Shown here: positions 1 through 12,139 of the stretch, piece after piece | How the letters are laid out: each line of letters opens with the position of its first letter | Numbering within the stretch: position 1 is the stretch's first letter | Assembly (NCBI GenBank): GCA_036872755.1 | Contig: JAVHNS010000003.1 | Location: 248,001-312,000, forward strand | From: Orbilia blumenaviensis | Lineage: Eukaryota > Ascomycota > Orbiliomycetes > Orbiliales > Orbiliaceae | DNA length: 64,000 bases | Direction: 5' to 3' | Position numbers and translations under genes: made by a program | Notes under the pieces: model-generated | What the model saw: only the letters and a program-made list of their open reading frames with translations | Databases searched by the model: none | What the model was told of the DNA's origin: nothing

Positions 1-508
1 GCACTGGCTGTGGGGCTGCACCAACAATGCCAGCCCAACGAGGCTGCCCTGCCACAATGGCCTCCAATTCAGCTTAAGAGGTGCAAGGATCAACGGGAAG
101 CCGCAGTTTCTGGTTTAAAGTTTCGACCATTTTTGGCCGGGTAGCTCGCCTTTGAACTTCGAAACTCTCGCGAGCCGTGTGGGTCCCGAGATCCGGACCT
201 ACATATAAAGTGTGTAGCCTGGAATATATACTCGCGATTATGTGAAAATGCTTAACCAGTTTGTGAATTACTTAAGAGAAGGATACATCAAGATATAGAC
301 AGTGCTAGAAAGAATATTCTAAGAAATATATGTGTACATGTAATATAAATTATGAGTTAAAATGGTAAAACGCCAAATTCGTTGCGAAAAATCAGCATCA
401 TAGCACCATTGTAAGTAACCCCGACTCGAGCTCCACCAAACAAACAGCCTATCCCGATTAATCCTGTAAATTAATGGAAGAATTCTAGAACGTTATCCAG
501 TTTCGTTC
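1..508. other. Gene-free left edge
   Basis: I see no convincing coding exon here. The first ~190 bases are of normal composition and could be the end of a gene cut by the window edge, but no frame gives a recognisable protein. A 13-mer at 71-83 recurs in inverted orientation near 8.95 kb and 51.26 kb. The rest is probably 3' flank of the F-box gene that follows on the minus strand. Confidence 0.4.
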
Positions 509-1558
509 TCAAGCCCCGAAGGGAAACGGTTCCTCTTCCACCCAATTTACCCCCTGGTATATCTCTAATTCGATCCTGCCCCCTGTTTCAAAGTCGAAAA
601 ACCCATGTGATATATACTTCATATACTCCTGTATCCTTATACCGTCGAACTTTACAAAGAAAACCTCGCCTCCTTCCTTTAAATCCGGTTCCAATCTCTT
701 AATAGTAGTTACCGACTGCGTAATAGCCCTAATAAGCTGGCGAATAGTGATCGGATTGTCCGGCTCGAAATCCAGCTCTGAGAGTCGTCGTAAGTACTTC
801 TCGGTTCCCATCCGCGGATTGTATGGGCTTGTTCTCCTTGCAGATTTGAAACTCTCAAATCCCCGGCCATATATGATATCCGTATCACACATCGGGGTGT
901 TGAATATTCTTTCATTCCAATGCCAATCTGCATTCAACTGAATTGCAAACCGCCCTCTCTCGCTGAAAAAAATTTCTTCTCTTTCGTCATCGCTATCAAT
1001 CGAATCCTCGGAGCTACTTTCGTGATCTATCGATAGCTCAGGCAGTAGCAAGCTCCCCTTACGCCCTCCCAAAGGGTTTGGGCGCAAATGGAGATCCTTG
1101 TTCCCAATGAGGAAAAACCCCTGTGGCGCTGACCCCCTATGTAAGGAGGTGTGTTTATTTTGAGGTCCGACGGTGATGAAAAATCCAATAGAGTGTTCAG
1201 CTTCATGCATAAACCTATGAAGGAGAACTGTAGGATTTCGATTCAGGATGATATCTTGTGATATGATTCTTACGGAATCGTCTTCCTCGCCTTCGTCTGT
1301 TGATATGCTAACGGTGATCTGGGCCGAAGCCATACTGAAGTCGCGTATTAGTCGCGTATCATGCCGACTCTTGAATTTCTTCATATTTGTCGGTTCAGGA
1401 AGTTGTTGATTTGAGATATATCGCCTATTGTGGGCTTTTGACTTTGCAAGATAGTCCTTCCAGCGACGGCATACCTGCGAGCAGGAGGTAGTTTCTGTCC
1501 AATCGACCTCGTCGAGGACTTTGAATTCGATTTCGAGTGGAAGGTTCTCGTAACCCAT
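509..1558 (-). CDS. F-box protein, single exon (subfamily A)
   Basis: A 349-residue protein with an N-terminal F-box (about residues 5-43: NLPLEIEFKVLDEVDW, then SQVCRRWKDYL). F-box proteins bind Skp1 and bring substrates to the SCF (Skp1-cullin-F-box) ubiquitin ligase. The frame stays open upstream to 1636, but the first ATG is at 1558 and puts the F-box at the extreme N-terminus. Past the F-box there are no WD40 or leucine-rich repeats. There is an acidic serine-rich stretch (SSSEDSIDSDDEREE) and a C-terminal block ending VNWVEEEPF. The genes at 12140-13123 and 16570-17451 have the same plan, so this is one of three local paralogues. Substrate and role are unknown. I am confident of the F-box, less so of the exact start. 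Confidence 0.8.
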   Translation of the reverse strand: MGYENLPLEIEFKVLDEVDWTETTSCSQVCRRWKDYLAKSKAHNRRYISNQQLPEPTNMKKFKSRHDTRLIRDFSMASAQITVSISTDEGEEDDSVRIISQDIILNRNPTVLLHRFMHEAEHSIGFFITVGPQNKHTSLHRGSAPQGFFLIGNKDLHLRPNPLGGRKGSLLLPELSIDHESSSEDSIDSDDEREEIFFSERGRFAIQLNADWHWNERIFNTPMCDTDIIYGRGFESFKSARRTSPYNPRMGTEKYLRRLSELDFEPDNPITIRQLIRAITQSVTTIKRLEPDLKEGGEVFFVKFDGIRIQEYMKYISHGFFDFETGGRIELEIYQGVNWVEEEPFPFGA

Positions 1559-3116
1559 GTTGGTGATTGTTGGAAAATTCGACGTTACAGTCCCGACGAC
1601 CTGGTTTTTGGGTGCAACTTTGAACGAACAATACACTTTGTTAAACCGGCGGGAGTACAGTCGCCTTTAAAGGATTCGTCGTTGGGGGCGAGCGACTTAA
1701 GCAAGAAACGTTCACAGCACGGTACACCTGTTCCGTGAGCGCTGCAGCAAGCCCGAATCGGATTCCGAATGCAATCAGAGTGTCGTGTAACCACCTTTAT
1801 GAACCTCGAAGCCCTCTTTTTTTTCGAACTTGTCTGCGAGGCCCAGGAATTTGGAAATACAGATTCCGGGGAAAGGCTTAAATGGACCGGCATGTTGCAT
1901 ACTCTGCCGTCTCCTTGGTATTTATCGTTTCCCTTACTGCGCATTCTTGAGAGGTAGGGTCGAAACGGGCACAGGTGACACCGCATGATTGGAAACCCTT
2001 ACGAAAAAAAAAAAAGAGGTCGACTGGAAGAAACAGACTACTTGTCGTGCATTGAGAGAGAAAAAATTTAGAATAAGAAAATGTGTGTCTGGGCGAATGG
2101 GGATACATTTTGTTTCCTGTTCCTCCGGCCCCGATTTAGGTCATCCCAACACACACGGCTCGTGATCCGTTGTTGGAATTGTTGGTACAGGTTTGCAACC
2201 AACCAGCGTTTAGGGAGCGTTCGATGTCATAGCATGAAGTTATAAAAATGGTGATGCAGGTCTTACGCACGGACAAGGATGAGAGAGAGCATCTTCTATG
2301 TGTCCACTGTCGTCACTCTGATCGTATCGGGGGAAGGACCCGGGTTTCTTGGCGCCCAATAAGGCCCTTAGGCTCCCAAGCTTTGAGAGAGGATACGCAT
2401 GAAGCCTTATTCAGGTCGTTGGCGCTTAGGGGGTTTTAGCCTTATAATCATGAATATGGTTCGCTCTCTCTGGAGCTCGTAGAAAAGACTGAAAAAAAAA
2501 AGGGCTTATGCATCATGCAGGCCGGTCGGAAACTGTATATCTCAGCTCGGCCAAGCGTGACTCGTGTATTAGCCAGTCTTAATACTTTGTAGTTTTATTC
2601 TTTTCCTATTTTTTTTTAAATTTTTTATTTTTATTTTTTTTTCGCTCTGCAGTACCAAATGTCTCGCATGGAGTATTCCGAAAAGGATGTTTATGGAGTA
2701 GGAGCAAGGGAACCAGGGTTTCTGAACAGGAATGACTGGGGTGGAAGTGATAGTCCGCCTGCATGATGCAGTTGCAAAGCGAGAGAGGAACTTGATATGG
2801 GCCTGGCCAACGCGAAAAATGCAACAAAGGGCACCCATGCCGACGAAGTCCTGTTTCTGGCTAGTATCAAGGCTATCTTATCACCAAGTGGGTCCATATC
2901 ATGTGAATTTTTCTCAAATATTGGAGCTCGGGGGTAAAATGAAATGAATTAATTTTATTCGTTAAACTAACGTCAAGCATACTTTCGTTGCACATATATA
3001 TATGTTATCAACGATCGATGCACCCGATATCCTAGATACATACATGCCAACGGTCGGGGTTTCTCACTTACAAGCGTTGCCAATGTGAAGGTTTGAGCCC
3101 TTGTCATCCAGTGAAA
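1559..3116. other. Intergenic region
   Basis: No gene is supported. It holds a T-rich run around 2590-2642 and short frames without recognisable features. It includes the 5' flank of the F-box gene ending at 1558 and the 3' flank of the F-box/LRR gene that begins at 4968. Confidence 0.5.
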
Positions 3117-4968
3117 TTACCAAAAACGATAATTACGAGTCTCATCCCAAACTTTCCTTTCCCAGGTTCCATTATACAACCAGGGATATTGCACTTCCAT
3201 TTCTCGAAAGGTAATTGGCTCTGCGACACCATAGGGAAGATCAGTATCTTCCTCCCGCTCCACGAGATATGCCAGCACTGGATACTCCTGACGGTCCCCT
3301 TGCTCCCCATCAAACCTCATTGTATGGCAGTGATCGCGGAAATAATTTGTTTTGCCAAACATGACGATTTTTAGTGATGGTAACATGGTTTGTTGCGTCA
3401 GCTTGGCGAATTGCTGGGCTCGTACTTGTAAGAAAACATCCCTAGCTGGGGCTCGTAAAAAGGCGTCAAGGTCTTCTATATCCTCATCTGCAGAATCGTA
3501 GGCTGAGGGATCGAACCTAGGCTCCCTGAGTATGTAAACTAGCTGGATACTTTCAGAGGATATATGCCACTCCTGAAACGCATGGCAGGTTCTGTCAGTA
3601 TGCTACATCTCCAGTTAAGTTGAGGTACATGTTAACGCACCAACCAGTTCACCGTCAGTTCCAGGATCTGTAAAGACTTCAATTCTGCTATAATATCCCT
3701 CTCTGCTGCAGAATGGGATTCGTGCGTGAGATAGCCTTCGAAAGGCTCCATACCAAACCAATCACTGCAACAAAGTCGTAGTTTCCTAAGCGTATCTTTG
3801 ACTCTAAAGAAACAGTGATCGAGTGGGTTAAATTCCGTTAACTGTGGTAAATTACAGCTCCGAAACGCCTCCAAAGGTCCGCACTCCGTAAGCATGCGTC
3901 GAAGTTCATTGTTTCTTTCAAAGTAGCGTGCATGCTGAGATGTGTTCGATTCAGCTGTATATATGACCCCTAGACACAAACTGAGACACTTAAGCGTCGA
4001 GATGTCTAAACTATGAAACCAGAACATATCGTCTCGAGCGCACATTTGGCCATCAAGTTCGCCTCGGTCTACGCCTTCGGCCCTAAATAAGGTGAGGCCT
4101 TTCCCAACTCTCTTGCCAGGATTTGCTTCGGCCCAATATCCAAGTGGGATGGAATTCCCAAGTAGAGATAGTTCCCTCAGTGACGCCATTCCGAATATCG
4201 TATCAAGAAGCTCCAGTCCACTAGCCCAGGGCGTCGGATTAGGATCTGGCTGGTAAGTAGGTTCCCGAAACTTAAGATCGAGACTATGGAGGGTTTTCGA
4301 CTGCCTTAGAAGTTTGGTTAAGGTTGCAATGTCCTCTTCCCTGGCCAAGATTTCCAGGAATTGAAGGGAAAGAGTTCGTAGACCATGATGGTTGGTGGCA
4401 AGATAGTTGAACCATTCTGCGTCTTGAGATAATGGTGGGACATTCAAACTAACGGCTCGTAACTGTGTATTCCGTGTAAGAAAGGGCAGAATATCGGGTC
4501 CAGATCTGAGTGCCGACGACAGTGATAGGGATAGCAACCGATTGTCCTTTAATTTCGGTTGAATATGCGAATCGATATACCTCACTGAGGTTGAGGTCAA
4601 CCCTCTCCCCGTCCATGGTGGCACAACTTGTAGGTTACGGATGTGCCCGAGACGGGGATTTGGGCGCTCATCATTGAAAAGACTATCCTTCTGATAAGTC
4701 TCGATTCCACTCGTTCGATGTGGTTTGAGTCTGACGGTCGAGTATAGAATTGGTGTGGCTATAGAACAGAGACTCTTTGATACATTGCAGATTTCTTTTA
4801 GGTCGTTCGTATTCAACTGCGGGGTTACAAATTCACCCGAAAGAGTCGAGTCAACACCACTACGATTTTCGGTTCATTACAAAGGAGAAAAATGAGATAT
4901 GGAGTCGTACATACCTCGCTTAGAATGCATCTCTTAATTTCAACGGGTAAAGCTGAGAACTCGGACAT
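3117..4968 (-). CDS. F-box/leucine-rich-repeat protein, 3 exons
   Basis: Exons 4915-4968, 3641-4816 and 3117-3572 join in frame to 561 residues. Exon 1 opens MSEFSALPVEIKRCILSE, the first half of an F-box. A GTATGT donor follows, and exon 2 resumes with LNTNDLKEICNVSKSLCSIA, the second half. Exon 2 carries irregular leucine-rich repeats (for example LRTLSLQFLEIL, LHSLDLKF, LRELSLLGN, LKCLSLCLG). Intron 2 (3573-3640, donor GTGCGT, acceptor TTTCAG) leads to a C-terminal exon rich in charged residues that ends in YRFW. The likely role is substrate recognition in an SCF ubiquitin ligase. Introns 1 and 3 of the two other F-box/LRR genes nearby fall at equivalent sites in the same phase, which supports this model. 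The substrate is unknown. Confidence 0.78.
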
Positions 4969-5715
4969 CTTGAATGTGGTAATAGTTTGGTCATGTATAT
5001 CATTCAGCGCATTATAATAGCAGCTAGGTATTGGAACTGAAGGAAACGCAGGTAAGGAAACTAAATTAAAAATACAATATATCCTTAGTCCCAGTAACTA
5101 GTTAAAACCCATTTTTAGGTCCCAGACGAGGGATAACGGCCTCCGCTTTCTTGCCAAGTAAAATGGGGGTAGAATGCATGCCCGACGTTCCAAGAATATC
5201 AGGTCAGGCCGGCAGGGATCAAATACTCCCGCGAAATCCGTATCTCAAGAAAAAATTACTGAAGTCTTGGCGATCTGAACAGTACTTAGTTTTAGGAAAC
5301 ACGCTTTGTGTATCATATCGAAAATGGGCTAGTCCAAGGATAATAGTGGGGGCGTGCAGTAGTTCTAGAGACTTAGAAAATCATATTTGTAGTCAACCGC
5401 CTGAACAGGGTCCAGACATTCAGAATGACCGAGCTAACTACTAGGGTAACTAGTGCTCTTGGTCACCAACTCGATTGGCTAATTCGCAAAGTCCTTCAGG
5501 ATGAGGATCAGTATCGAGTTTAAACTAATTAGGTTATGTTAGCATTTAGTAAAGTAATTCAACGAACTCGGCTCTAGAATATTTCTTTGAAAAGTTACCA
5601 AGCCTAGTAATATTTCAATACCTCCTATATTTACCACAGAGATCCGTCACTGTAATTTATTAGCAGATCATGATTGATGGATTCTACATATCACAAACTG
5701 GAATGCGGCCGAAAC
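4969..5715. other. Intergenic region
   Basis: Contains the 5' flank of the preceding minus-strand gene and the 3' flank of the next one. Short open frames around 5150-5440 have no ATG start or recognisable domain and are taken as chance. The stop of the next gene, at 5716, overlaps a good splice-donor match (AG|GTAAGT), so a small extra 3' exon could lie here. Confidence 0.4.
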
Positions 5716-7769
5716 TTACCTATCAGCCCAAGGATTATCACGTCTTTCGAATTCCATGATCCTCATATCCGGAAAAAGCCACCTTACTTCCTGAATTGTA
5801 GTGGAAGTCAAAGTAGGAACTAGCTCACCCTCCTCTTTTCCATAGCTCACTAGATACATAATAGGTTGCTGCTTAGTTACATATATAGGCGGCGGTATTA
5901 GTGTAAAAAATGAGATGACAGATAGTTTAGGCTGTTTGCCTCTAATGGTAGTATGACGTATGTGTTTCTTCGCAATCGCAAGGGCGTCTTTCTCCGGCTC
6001 ATATAGTGCTCCGTTAGCAAATCTCGGCGTGCCAACAATCCGTAGAAATCTTAAGTTTTCGGGAAGGATAATCTGTGGGAGTGGGTAATTTCAGAGATAC
6101 TGTCAGCGATAGCCCCTCAAGACACATAAACCACCTTCCATATGAAGAGTATTCCTGGCTAACCAGAAGGAAAACTCACGGGCCTTCTGTCTTTGGCTAA
6201 GTCGATGCCTAGAGCTGCTTCTTCCAAAAGGGGCCATCCGGTGAGAAAGAACCCATCGTAGCCGTTATCAGGCGGCAGTCTAAATTTTATGTTTCGTACC
6301 GTGTGGTCTAAAACATAGCTCGAATTCTTGTGTTCGATCCACACTCTTCGTAGGGTTTCGCTGTGGCGGTGCTTGATCAGTTCATATTTCGGTAAATTCT
6401 GTTCTCGTGGGAATATGATATAGAGGGTTTCTAATGGAGCGAGTCTCTGCAGTATCGTTTCGAATGTTTCCGGTGAACATGTTTCGATAAGTTGGAGAGA
6501 CTTGAGGTTTGGCATCTCTTCGATGTTACAGATTGTTTGCAGAAGGGATTCGATTCTTGGGCAATGTTCCAACCGCAATGTTCTGAGAATCTTGAAGTCA
6601 ATCAAGTTCCTGGCGCAATCGTTAAGGAATCTGCCGAGATTCGGGAACCCATAGATATACAAGTCGCGCAGTGCTTCTAGCGATACCCCGGTCTGGGGGA
6701 ATGTTTGCGAGTTAGAAAACATATCCGGGTAACCTAGAAAACTTTTTAGTTGGCTCCCAAGAGGACATATTATAGCCAGGAATTTGAGGCTATGGCCTTT
6801 GTCCTCGATTACAGTCCAGAGATCTCGAATATGGTTAAGATAGCACATATCCGTTACATAGAGAGACTGAAGATTTGGGAGTATACCCGGAGTTAGTACT
6901 CTCTTAGAAGACCCCTGTGACCAAAACAGGGAGGCAAAAGGCAGGCAGACTTTGCGGACGACTTTTTGTTGGCCCAGGAACGATTCTCCCGGGAAGTACT
7001 GGAGGTAGTTGTCTATTCCCCATCCGTTTAGGCTTAGAAAATTTATAACAAATTTATCTAGTTAGATATCCTATGAAATCAAGCAAAGGAATGACTCCAG
7101 GTGCCAGACTTACACAAATGTATCCAACTGATTGGGCTCAAGACTTAAAAGGAGGTTTTTAAGTTTTACTGCCATAACTTCTGCTTTCGCTGTCTGGCGT
7201 GATGACCTTTCAGGGAATGACGAGATGTATAAGCTCTTGATTGATCTGAACTCGGGCTCCGGTAGGTTGAGAAATGTCTCAAGATTTGCGTCCGGTTGCG
7301 CATCTTGGTCGAATTGAAATACCACATCTCCACGATATAAGTATTCGATGGCAATATCTTTAAATTGCTTTGATACCAAGCAAAGGTTGAATATAGTACG
7401 CTTAACTGGGATCAACTATATACGAATTAGATAGACATTATATGAATCTAAATATTAGCATGGACGGAACCGAGAGTTGAGGCCGCTTGAGGATATAATG
7501 CAAACTTTGTGATGGGTAACGTTGAAAGATTGAAGAAGTTATGGATAGTATTAACCCCAAATCAGAAAAAAAACCATTTGTGGGTTGCACAGGATACAAC
7601 ATACGTATCTGAAGATCAAGTGCAAGATTTCGGGAGGTAAAATCGGGACACGGCTGGTCGGTAATTGGGAATCGGTATCATTCATTTCGCTTCCTCGAGT
7701 GCTTTCAGTATTGACATCATCGGTGTTAGGCGGAGGCCCGGCCAATAGGCTTCCGGTGTTTGCTAACAT
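5716..7769 (-). CDS. F-box/leucine-rich-repeat protein, 4 exons (subfamily B)
   Basis: Exons 7605-7769, 7114-7415, 6180-7032 and 5716-6072 join in phases 0, 2 and 0 to 558 residues. The N-terminus is disordered, then comes the F-box (ILPPEILHLIFRY | LIPVKRTIFNLCLVSKQFKD), split by intron 1. Exons 2-3 carry degenerate leucine-rich repeats (LPNLQSLYV, LEALRDLYIYGF, LRTLRLEHC, LKSLQLIETC, LETLYIIFP). The last exon (IILPENLRFLRIV and onward) encodes a C-terminal domain shared with the gene at 9595-11494, which has the same three introns at the same places. Role: probable SCF substrate receptor, substrate unknown. The terminal TAA lies inside an AG|GTAAGT donor-like site, so an extra 3' exon is possible. 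Confidence 0.78.
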
Positions 7770-9594
7770 TGCACGGGACTTCAACTTTGGGCACAGCAAA
7801 ATTGCAAAATGAAATGCGCTGATAGTACCCCGAAGACTTCAGGCGCGACCGTCACATGCGTAGCGATTTAAGCTTGTGAGCTCCTTTGCGGAAGAGAATG
7901 CCCCTAGAGCTACTCAAATTGGCGGGGGATCGGATTGTATCTTTCTTAGAATGTACTGGAGATCGATATCTACGGCCCAGGGAATTGTTGGGGGGGATGA
8001 ATTATCAGGTTCTGCACAAGAGTGCATGTGGCTTCAAAGTACGACATCATAAAAACCAACGCAAAAAATGACACAAACGGAGTATTAAAGCAAACAATTG
8101 GTTATGAGATTGCCAAAAAGCTTGGTTCCGCAAACTTAGGTATTGCACGAGAGCAAATGGTATGGTATCGGCCGGTCGGTTTCAAAGAAAGCTATCCCCT
8201 TTATACGACTCTTCAAGGGATTACCTGCCCCGATTCCTACCAGAAGTGTGAATCTAAGGTTTGGGAATGTCCTCAAAGCATTAGTCGCTATGATGCAGCA
8301 TAGTTTGTACCCGTGGATGGCGAAGCGGTTAGAACGACATAATGTTCCCGGATCTTGCCCAGTGTGTAAATATTAGGGATCCCAGGATCTGCGCGCTCAT
8401 ATCATGCCTTTGATGGATTTCTACGAACCACCTCTCCATTTAGTAGGCTTCTAGGCCCAAAGGACAGATAATAAGGACCGTGTAGCACTCTTTATTATAT
8501 TTAAGTGGCTGCATCTTGTTGCACAGTTCGGGATGTTGAGTTACGTTGCTGGTTCACAACATAGGCAGTGAGGTTGCGGTGGCGCACACAAACGACAGTA
8601 AGCCTAGAATTCAGAATATGATGGTGTGCTTTCGTGTCGACCTTTGTCCGGAAGAGGTGATAAGATGCGCGAAAGGAAGTTTGTGGATCGAACAGTGTCT
8701 AGGGCCGTGACTAGGTAATTGGGAGCTGGATCATGGAGATGATTGAAATTGACTAAAGTTAAAATAATCCTAACCCAGGCCCACTGACAGTATTCCAGTA
8801 TCGCGTATAGATACATATACAGATTCGTAATGGAAAGTATATCTGGAGCATCTTGTGATTGCTACCAACTTGTGCTCCTCAGCCTCCGCATTATGTGCCA
8901 ATGGACTGTGTTCAAACACCAACGCAACGCTGGTTCGCCTTGCGGCTCCACCTCTTAAGCTTGTGGGAAGAACACATTTTTTCGCATGCATATTTGAACT
9001 CCTAAGATACATAAACCTGTGAAATTTGACGCATGCCTCGAAAAGTAGTAAGATACTGATTGTATGTTTAATACACCAACCGGGGTCTATCAAGACATTA
9101 ACTCTTTGATGAGGGGTGATAGATGCTATAGCAGCCAATGCCTCAGCTCCAGCTCGAAGAACATGTAAGACAAGATGTACTCCATCTTCTTGTGAGCACT
9201 AGTCCCAGCGACAGCCCCGACAACTCAGTAACTAATAAGTTGATGTAAATCTCTTTATTATAACTAGAATTCGTACTCTAGTTACCTAGTTAACTTGGTA
9301 ATTGTTTTGGTATGACAACAAGGTTGGTTTGCTAGGGAGTGATGATTGAATAGAGCAGACGCAACGGGGGGCTAGTCAGTTACTTAGTTAGGCTGCTGCG
9401 TGTTCGGGTGACATGTGCGCTGATGTTAACCAGGGTTGGGTGACAGCAACACCAGAACATACCGTTCCTGCACCACGTCCCACAATAGGCACGGGAACCG
9501 CCCCTTTGTTGACTATAGGTAACCGACCCGGTTTTTCAACACAAGAATCTACGAAGGACGATATTTTCTCGCGCAAAATTAAAACGCCGTCGGT
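7770..9594. other. Gene-poor gap in the F-box cluster
   Basis: No complete gene is supported. Overlapping short frames between about 7890 and 8380 shift frame repeatedly and may be remains of a decayed gene, but no family is recognisable. The minus-strand frame at 8770-9138 has no domain. The 15-mer at 8948-8962 recurs exactly at 51258-51272. Around 9230-9400 the sequence is rich in TAACTAG-type words. Confidence 0.4.
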
Positions 9595-11494
9595 ATGAAA
9601 GACAAAACAAGTACGGTGGTTCTTTCGGGCGCCGGTACAGCCCGTGAAGACGCGCTGCCCCACACCACGCGCCCCTTCCTCTTAACATTACCTCCCGAGA
9701 TACTCCGATATATTCTCGAATATGTAAGTATGCATTTATCGTGAGCCGAAGGTAGAGGCTCTGTTGGAAATCGCACACTCCTAATGGTATATCGGATAGG
9801 CGGTTATTACAGGGTCTTTGCCGAGAATAGCAGCAACATGCCGGGCACTTCGGCCTCTTGCACTCGAGCTCTTGTACAAGACTCTTACGATTGGCGCGAA
9901 TCTAGGCGGACTCTCTATCCACCAGATCGAGAGTCTTATGGACCCAGATCACTCCGGTCTTAAATTTACGAGGGATTTGAGAATTTTAGATTGTCGCGGC
10001 AATAGCAGTAACGAGTACCCTGAAGGTTTAAGCTCAGATGACATTGCGACTATCGTGCGCCCAATTATGGAAATGCATCTCCGGCTTCTCCTTCGGCGAT
10101 TTAAGCCTGGACAGTTGCGAGGGTTTCAGTATGCTCATGGAATATATGTCTAATTTTGCTACTAATGTTTAACTAACCCAACGTACTACTAGTCTTCTCA
10201 CCCACCAGGAGGACAGATTCAAAACACTTCCAATCTTGTTATTAAATGCATTGAAAACTAGGGTTGAACACCTGAGTCTGCCCCAAGAACTGATCAGAGC
10301 CTGGGTCGATGATTTGCCTTCAAATTCAATGAAAAGCATATTTCGGGGGCTCGAATCATTTCGACTAACCAACCTATACAGCTCCCAAGACTTCAATGAC
10401 TTGTGGGGAATTCTGGAGGACAACGTTGACTCGCTAAAGACATTATACCTGAGTGCCATCCTGAAATACGGTCAAATTACTTGGGATTTATTCTGCCTTG
10501 ATGGTGGTGACCCTGTATTCAGATGTAGCCTCGCGGAAATCACATCTAATTTAATCGCTATGAGAACAAATATCCACCTAGTACATCTCCAGCACCTGCG
10601 TCTTCGGGGTATCGCAAACCTGCATGTATTGCGGAACGTTTCTTGCAATAATCTTTTTAACTTGTATGGCTTGCGAACGCTTCGATTGGATTCTTGTGCG
10701 GCGGCCGACGAGTTCATATCGGAGATCGGTAGGAATAACCTTGCTCCAAACCTTCGATCACTACAACTATTCGGTAGTTGTAATTCTCAAACTCTCAATC
10801 AAGTTATTCCACTGCTACAGCCGCTCGAAACGCTGTACTTGTCTCCGTACCTTAAAGCCCACCCAGCAGATCTCGAAAAACTCTCTTTCCAAATTTTAAA
10901 CCGCCATAGGGCTACACTGATACGACTTTGGTTTGAAGACCCCATGCTCCAAATTCCTCCTCCGGGGATCGCCACCCCTGATCCTCGGTCGGATCTCGGA
11001 GACCTCCCTCGTGCCGAGGAAGTTGCGTTTGCTGTCGGTCATTCGCGATTGATTCCCCAGGTGAGTATACCCGACCCCCTCACTGTTATATCCAAACGTC
11101 CCCACTGAGTAACGGGTAGATCAATCTTCCGCTTAACATACGGCTACTGCGCATCCTCGACAGTTTCCCGTCGGTGTCAGATTTGGATGGACCTCAGGCG
11201 CTTATAGAATACGCGATGGGTATTGCGGAGAGGCATGTTGCTCGTTGCAAAGGCCAGAAGCCAGCACTTTCACTTATTTCATTTGGCCCCTACCGTTCAT
11301 ATCTCGACACACAAGATTTCGTCACTGATGATGTGCGTGTAAAGTTGTTTGTGAGCTTCGAGGAAAATGATAAAATGGTATGGGTGCCGGTTTTGACGAT
11401 GGCGGAACCTCGAGAAATACAGGAAAGGTACCCCGAATTCGATATTGTACATGGGGAAGGGCCTGAAGGGCCCTGGCAGCCCGAGTATTCATAA
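9595..11494 (+). CDS. F-box/leucine-rich-repeat protein, 4 exons (subfamily B)
   Basis: Exons 9595-9723, 9800-10128, 10193-11060 and 11120-11494 join in frame to 566 residues. Exon 1 ends in the first half of an F-box (LTLPPEILRYILEY) at a GTAAGT donor. Exon 2 continues AVITGSLPRIAATCRALRPL and LALELLYKTL, the second half. Exon 3 has leucine-rich repeats (LESFRLTNLYS, LQHLRLRGIANL, LRTLRLDSC, LRSLQLFGS, LETLYLSPY). Exon 4 (INLPLNIRLLRILDSF and onward) is the C-terminal domain. Intron positions and phases (0, 2, 0) match the minus-strand paralogue at 5716-7769, which allows this model without transcripts. Role: probable SCF ubiquitin-ligase substrate receptor. ATG 9595 is the first in-frame start after the frame opens. 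Confidence 0.8.
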
Positions 11495-12139
11495 ATTCGC
11501 GGCCACTATTGTCGCAGACCCCTTAGCTAACGAGCTCCGTAGCTGACATTGCGCATTCTACGACCAAGCAATGCAGCCCCGTCCAATTATATCTTAAAGT
11601 CGGTTTCGAGGGTCACTCGCTGCATTTGCGCTTTGTTTTTAATTTCTTTAGCACATTCTATTTTATTCCCTATATATGCATATACTCTGACAGGGCTCTT
11701 ATTGTAGCGTAGAAGGCAAGATGTACAGTTAGAGACACAAATAGGGTCTTAAAAGCGATATCTCTCTCTCTTTCTGTATATATGTATATATATATATATA
11801 TATATATTCGCGTGTCCAAGTACCTCCACTGGCTCTCGAGCCCTTGACACGGACTCTTGGTGCGGTCTCGGCACTGGTGTCTGGCGCTCTTAGTTATGCG
11901 TTGAACCTGGAAATTACAACAAATTCAGTCACTTGCGGCTGAGTTTCTGAGTGCTCGGTATAGTATGATACATCTTCTGCATGCTACAGTCAACGATTTT
12001 CGCAGTCTTTTCCCTTTTCCTCGGCCCTTTTCCTGAATTACGTATCTAGATACCCAGAAGTCGATATCTTAGACGGTTGTCGGTCACGGATTCCCTAGGC
12101 CCTCTATTATGGATTTCTGCTAAACTTATAAGGATCCCA
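11495..12139. other. Intergenic region
   Basis: 645 bp between two plus-strand F-box genes. It contains a TA microsatellite (11777-11807), pyrimidine-rich stretches (TC repeats at 11760-11772, and around 12000) and no recognisable gene. It is likely the terminator of the first gene and the promoter of the second. Confidence 0.5.
11777..11807. repeat. (TA)n microsatellite
   Basis: About 30 bases of nearly pure TA dinucleotide repeat with a single G interruption near the left end, directly after a short TC run. It lies in the intergenic space between two F-box genes. Confidence 0.9.
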
